A stretch of DNA of 64,000 bases from assembly GCF_019175385.1 (NCBI RefSeq), contig NC_083346.1, forward strand, positions 58,309,821-58,373,820, given 5' to 3'. The notes beneath the pieces were generated by a model, which saw nothing but the letters and a program-made list of their open reading frames with translations, ran no database searches and was not told the origin of the DNA. Position 1 is the first letter of the stretch. Each line of letters opens with the position of its first letter. Positions 59,986 to 64,000 of the stretch are shown one piece after another. This DNA is from Lycium barbarum (lineage: Eukaryota > Streptophyta > Magnoliopsida > Solanales > Solanaceae). The position numbers and the translations under genes were made by a program.

Positions 59986-62043
59986 TGTCACGACCCGACT
60001 AGGGGCCGCGACGGGTACCCGAGGCTGACCACTGAGCACCCCTTACTTCCTCTCTTGTCATGGTCATTTACGCTTCTTTATCATTAACAAATTCACAATC
60101 GCATGACAATCATTTTTCGGTGGAAAGCACAATAAGTCTATATGTATATATATACAAATTCCTCATTAGGCTATCAAAATAATATATGTATGCATACTGT
60201 AGTAGAGTTGTGAGACCATCTAACCCACACTACGCATCTACGAGCCTCTACTAACATACTATACATGTAGGCGGAACAAGACTCCGTCATGCCCAAAATA
60301 TACATATGTACCAAAAGAATAATCATAAGCACCTCCGAACAATGCAGTGTTTTCAATCAGCTGACAGCTCCTAAGAATCCGGATCGAACTCGCCTCCCTG
60401 TCTACCTGTGGGCATGAACACAGCGTCCAAACAAAAAGGACGTCAGTACAAGTGTTGTACTGAGTATGAGAGGCATGAACAATAACAACACATCAAGGAA
60501 ATAAAGGAGGTATCAAGTATGGAGCAACTGTACCTGACTGGGAATTATATGAAAAGTAATGCATGCTAACGTATTTTTAAGCTTATCATCATCTCATGTA
60601 TGCATATCATATATATATAAACTGCCCAACCATATAGGTGCGGTGTGATAATCAGTAACATTAGCCCGCGTCCAGGCCTCCCGCATCCGGGGTACCATCT
60701 CATGTCGGCCACTAGTGGTGTCTGCCCATGCCAACTGGCCATGGTGTATCGTATAAGCTGCCGCTTTCGCGGTGACTGCCCGGCCAACTAGGCTCGGTGT
60801 AATATGATTATAACATGCTCATCATAAAATACTTATAATAATATGCTTATCATAATATGCTTATCATCCTACATGCATAAGACCTCTAGAATAACTATAT
60901 TTTATCGAGGTGACGTAAGGTCGTGAACCCTCGATTCCATTATGAACATTTATGAACATTCCGCCTCACCTTGAAGGGATTTGTACATAAGGTGAGTGTA
61001 TACAAGGAACGACATCATTTACTTTATAAGAACATCATATCATATCTCTTGACTCATGTAGCTATTCATGATCTTAGGCTCTTGGCTTTCTGGAATATAG
61101 GAGGATCATGGAAAGGAAGAAGAATCATATCATTCATGCCAAAGAAAGAAAAGGTCTTGCCTCACATACCTTTGACATTTTACTGAACTATCGCTCGCTT
61201 GTTCTCCTTCGATATCGCATTTCTACCTTCAAAAGAGAATTCGCATTTAGGTTAGTTAATCGACTATAGGAACGCGCGCTACTATTTCTAGGAAAGTTTG
61301 GGCGGCACTTCCTTTGTTTATACTACTTTTCCCCTATTTCATGTCAACTTCCAACACCCACAACAACAATTACAATATAGCAATCAACAATCACCATTCA
61401 TATACAATGGCCACGATCCACCATTTCTCTTCATTTATCCCACATTTATGGTTTTGGGTTCACTATCGTATTTTCTCATGTATCACACTTGTCTCATGGT
61501 TTTCATGTCATTTATAACATATTCATACTCACAACACACTAACATTCAAGATTCAATTCAATTACCATTCACTCATGGCACTATTCACTCATTTATGACC
61601 CATTTGCTATGCTTTTCTACAATTCGGGTATCTTAACCTTCCAATACCTTAAACAACATGAAATGGTCATGAAACTTACCTTAAATTATGGTTGAACAAG
61701 CTTTGAATGGATTTACTCCTCTAGCACCAAAACCCCACTTCACTCTTTGATGGAACTTCTTGGTTTGGATGAACTTCACTTGAGTTTCACATACTTTGTT
61801 TCATGGATTTAATGTTGTTGACCTTGATCTCCCTTTGATTCTCTTAAATTCTTGTGGATGAAGTGTTTTGGAGTACTCTAGAAACTTCTTGAACCGTGTA
61901 GGTGAGAAATGAAATAAAATGAGCTTAGGGTCCTATTTTAATACTCAAAATCTGATTTTTAATGAACAGTTGTCGGGATGCATAGTGTACGTAAACCCCA
62001 CTTTACGGGCCGTATTCTGGTTTACGGCCCGTCCTTCACGACC
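59986..62043 (-). repeat. 5' LTR of element B, U3 end lost
   Basis: Matches the B 3' LTR from TGTCACGACCC to the palindrome-rich U3 at about 62043, where it stops within TTCACGACC. The last about 280 bases of the LTR (its transcriptional upstream end) are missing. It is replaced by an inverted LTR of the same family. The conserved motif is at 60410-60475. Confidence 0.92.
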
Positions 62044-64000
62044 GTAAAGTGATTTACCGAACGTAAACTGCTATCGTCCTCCAACCTTTCAAAAATTTCA
62101 ACTTTCTGTCAAGTGCTTCAAATGGTTAAAAACGACTTGGAATACGGATCGTAAATTGAAATACGGCCCGTAAACTGAGTCGTAAACTGCCATGATCTCC
62201 AGCATGCCTTTCTGGTTTTAATATGCTTAAATATGGTCGTGAAGGACGGGCCGTAAACCAGAATACGGCCCGTAAAGTGGGGTTTACGACCACTATGCAT
62301 CCCGACTACTGTTCATTAAAAATCAGATTTTGAGTATTAAAAAGGGACCCTAAGCTCATTTTATTTCATTTCTCACTTACACGGTTCAAGAAGTTTCTAG
62401 AGTACTCCAAACCACTTCATCCACAATAATTTAAGAGAATCAAATGGAGATCAAGATCAACAACATTAAATCCATGAAACAAAGTGTGTGAAACTCAAGT
62501 GAAGTTCATCCAAACCAAGAAGTTCCATGAAAGAGTAAAGTGGGGTTTTGGTGCTAGAGGAGTAAATCCATTCAAAGCTTGTTCAACCATCATTTAAGGT
62601 AAGTTTCATGACCATTTCATGTTGTTTAAGGTATTGGAAGGTTAAGATACCCGAATTGTAGAAAAGCATAGCAAATGGGTCATAAATGAGTGAATAGTGC
62701 CATGAGTGAATGGTAATTGAATTGAATCTTGAATGTTAGTGTGTTGTGAGTATGAATACTTTATAAATGACATGTAAACCATGAGACAAGTGTGATACAT
62801 GAGAAAATACAATAGTGAACCCAAAACCATAAATGTGGGAAAAATGAAGAGAAATGGTGGATCGTGGCCATTGTATATGAATGATGATTGTTGATTGCTA
62901 TATGGTAATTGTTGTTGTGGGTGTTGGAAGTTGATATGAAATAGGGGAAAAGTAGTATAAACAAAGGAAGTGCCGCCCAAATTTTCCTAGAAATAGTAGC
63001 GCGCGTTCCTATAGTTGATTAACTAACCTAAATGTGAATTCTCTTTTGAAGGTAGAAATGCGATATCGAAGGAGAACAAGCGAGCGATAGTTCAGTAAAA
63101 CGTCAAAGGTATGTGAGGCAAGACCTTTTCTTTCTTTGGCATGAATGATATGATTCTTCTTCCTTTCCATGATCCTCCTATATTCCAGAAAGCCAAGAGC
63201 CTAAGATCATGAATAGCTACATGAGTCAAGAGATATGATATGACGTTCTTATAAAGTAAATGATGTCGTTCCTTGTATACACTCACCATATGTACAAATC
63301 CCTTCAAGGTGAGGCGGAATGTTCATAAATGTTCATAATGGAATCGAGGGTTCACGACCTTACGTCACCTCGATAAAATATAGTTATTCTAGAGGCCTTA
63401 TGCATGTATGATGATAAGCATATTATTATAAGTATTTTATGATGAGCATGTTATAATCATATTACACCGGGCAGTCACCGCGAAAGCGGCAGCTTATACG
63501 ATACACCATGGCCAGTTGGCATGGGCAGACACCACTAGTGGCCTGCATGAGATGGTACCCCGGATGCGGGAGGCCTGGACGCGGGCTAATGTTACTGATT
63601 GTCACACCGCACCTATATGGTCGGGCAGTTTATATATATATGATATGCATACATGAGATGATGATAAGCTTAAAAGTAAGTTAGCATGCATTACTTTTCA
63701 TATAATTCCCAGTCAGGTACAGTTGCTCCATACTTGATGCCTCCATTATTTCTTTGATGTGTTGTTATTGTTCATGCCTCTCATACTCAGTACAACACTC
63801 GTACTGACGTCCGTTTTCTTTGGACGCTGTGTTTATGCCCACAGGTAGACAGGGAGGCGAGTTCGATCCGGATTCTTAGGAGCTGTCAGCTGATTGAAAA
63901 CACTCCATTGTTCGGAGGTGCTTATGATTATTCTTTTGGTACATATGTATATTTTGGGCATGACGGAGTCTTGTTCCGCCTATATGTATAGTATGTCAGT
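62044..64000 (+). repeat. Inverted LTR of the B family, head-to-head with B's 5' LTR
   Basis: From 62235 it is the reverse complement of 60250-62043 and stays very similar to the window end. The first 191 bases (62044-62234) correspond to U3 sequence still present in B's 3' LTR (reverse of about 54535-54720) but lost from the 5' LTR. About 90 bases of the LTR head are missing. A TATA-like TATTAAAAAGGG lies at 62335-62347 and the conserved motif at 63780-63845. About 260 more bases of LTR should follow outside the window, then a plus-strand primer site if this is a 5' LTR. Confidence 0.9.

Larger units (their letters stand above)
36465..62043 (-). mobile_element. Tekay-like chromovirus element B, 3' LTR split by element A
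   Basis: On the minus strand: 5' LTR 59986-62043 (truncated), primer site 59968-59981, gag from 59782, protease, RT, RNase H, integrase and chromodomain down to about 55050, stem-loop and polypurine tract 54808-54845, 3' LTR 52658-54807 plus 36465-36649. Removing element A and one copy of its TTAGG duplication rejoins the 3' LTR: the B 5' LTR reads CCTCATTAGGCTATCAAAAT without interruption at 60161-60180. The polyprotein carries several stops and frameshifts. Confidence 0.92.

Noticed and set aside
53783..62980. A 112-aa ORF present three times (53783-54121 +, 61298-61636 +, 62642-62980 -)
   Set aside because: All three copies lie in the B-family LTRs, antisense to the element. Their similarity follows from LTR duplication; no family is recognisable.

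Overview
This window is repeat-dominated plant nuclear DNA. Every coding trace I can support belongs to a long terminal repeat (LTR) retrotransposon of the Ty3/gypsy order; I find no host gene, tRNA gene, CRISPR array or bacterial-type operon. The wording of the Tekay/Del-type and Athila-type polyproteins, and very large LTRs of about 2.4 to 3.4 kb, fit a large eudicot genome, most likely Solanaceae. That placement rests on family knowledge, not a search.

Layout, left to right. 1-2428: two nested Tekay-like LTR pieces. 2429-28089: a minus-strand Athila-type element ('E') with gag, protease, RT/RNase H, integrase and an extra downstream ORF, all broken. E is split by 'F' (12295-25409), a plus-strand non-autonomous element with complete LTRs, initiator-Met primer site and polypurine tract but no pol. 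F carries two 5S-rRNA-like modules and a second 3' LTR ('G', 18181-21629). 28090-32420: fragments of other elements (LTR tail, gag piece, a 'TGTAACGACCCG' LTR). 32421-36464: 5' LTR and gag/protease remnant of Tekay-like element 'D'. 36465-62043: minus-strand Tekay-like element 'B', whose 3' LTR is split by related element 'A' (36650-52652, target-site duplication TTAGG). Each LTR of A is itself split by a solo LTR (38725-41819 and 49451-52274). 62044-64000: an inverted LTR of the B family joined head-to-head to B's truncated 5' LTR.

A and B encode, in order, Gag with a zinc knuckle, aspartic protease, reverse transcriptase, RNase H, integrase and a C-terminal chromodomain; all copies carry stops or frameshifts. 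F, G, A and B share the same tract-adjacent stem-loop (AACATTCG-AGGA-CGAATGTT), and F, A, B and D share the same primer-site type. This suggests that non-autonomous F/G were mobilised by Tekay-like machinery. The most notable observations are: two different solo LTRs at exactly the same base of both A LTRs with the same GTATA duplication; 5S-like modules inside a pol-less element; the conserved stem-loop beside the polypurine tract; and palindrome-rich LTR segments that coincide with both the insertion hotspot and the inverted-LTR breakpoint.
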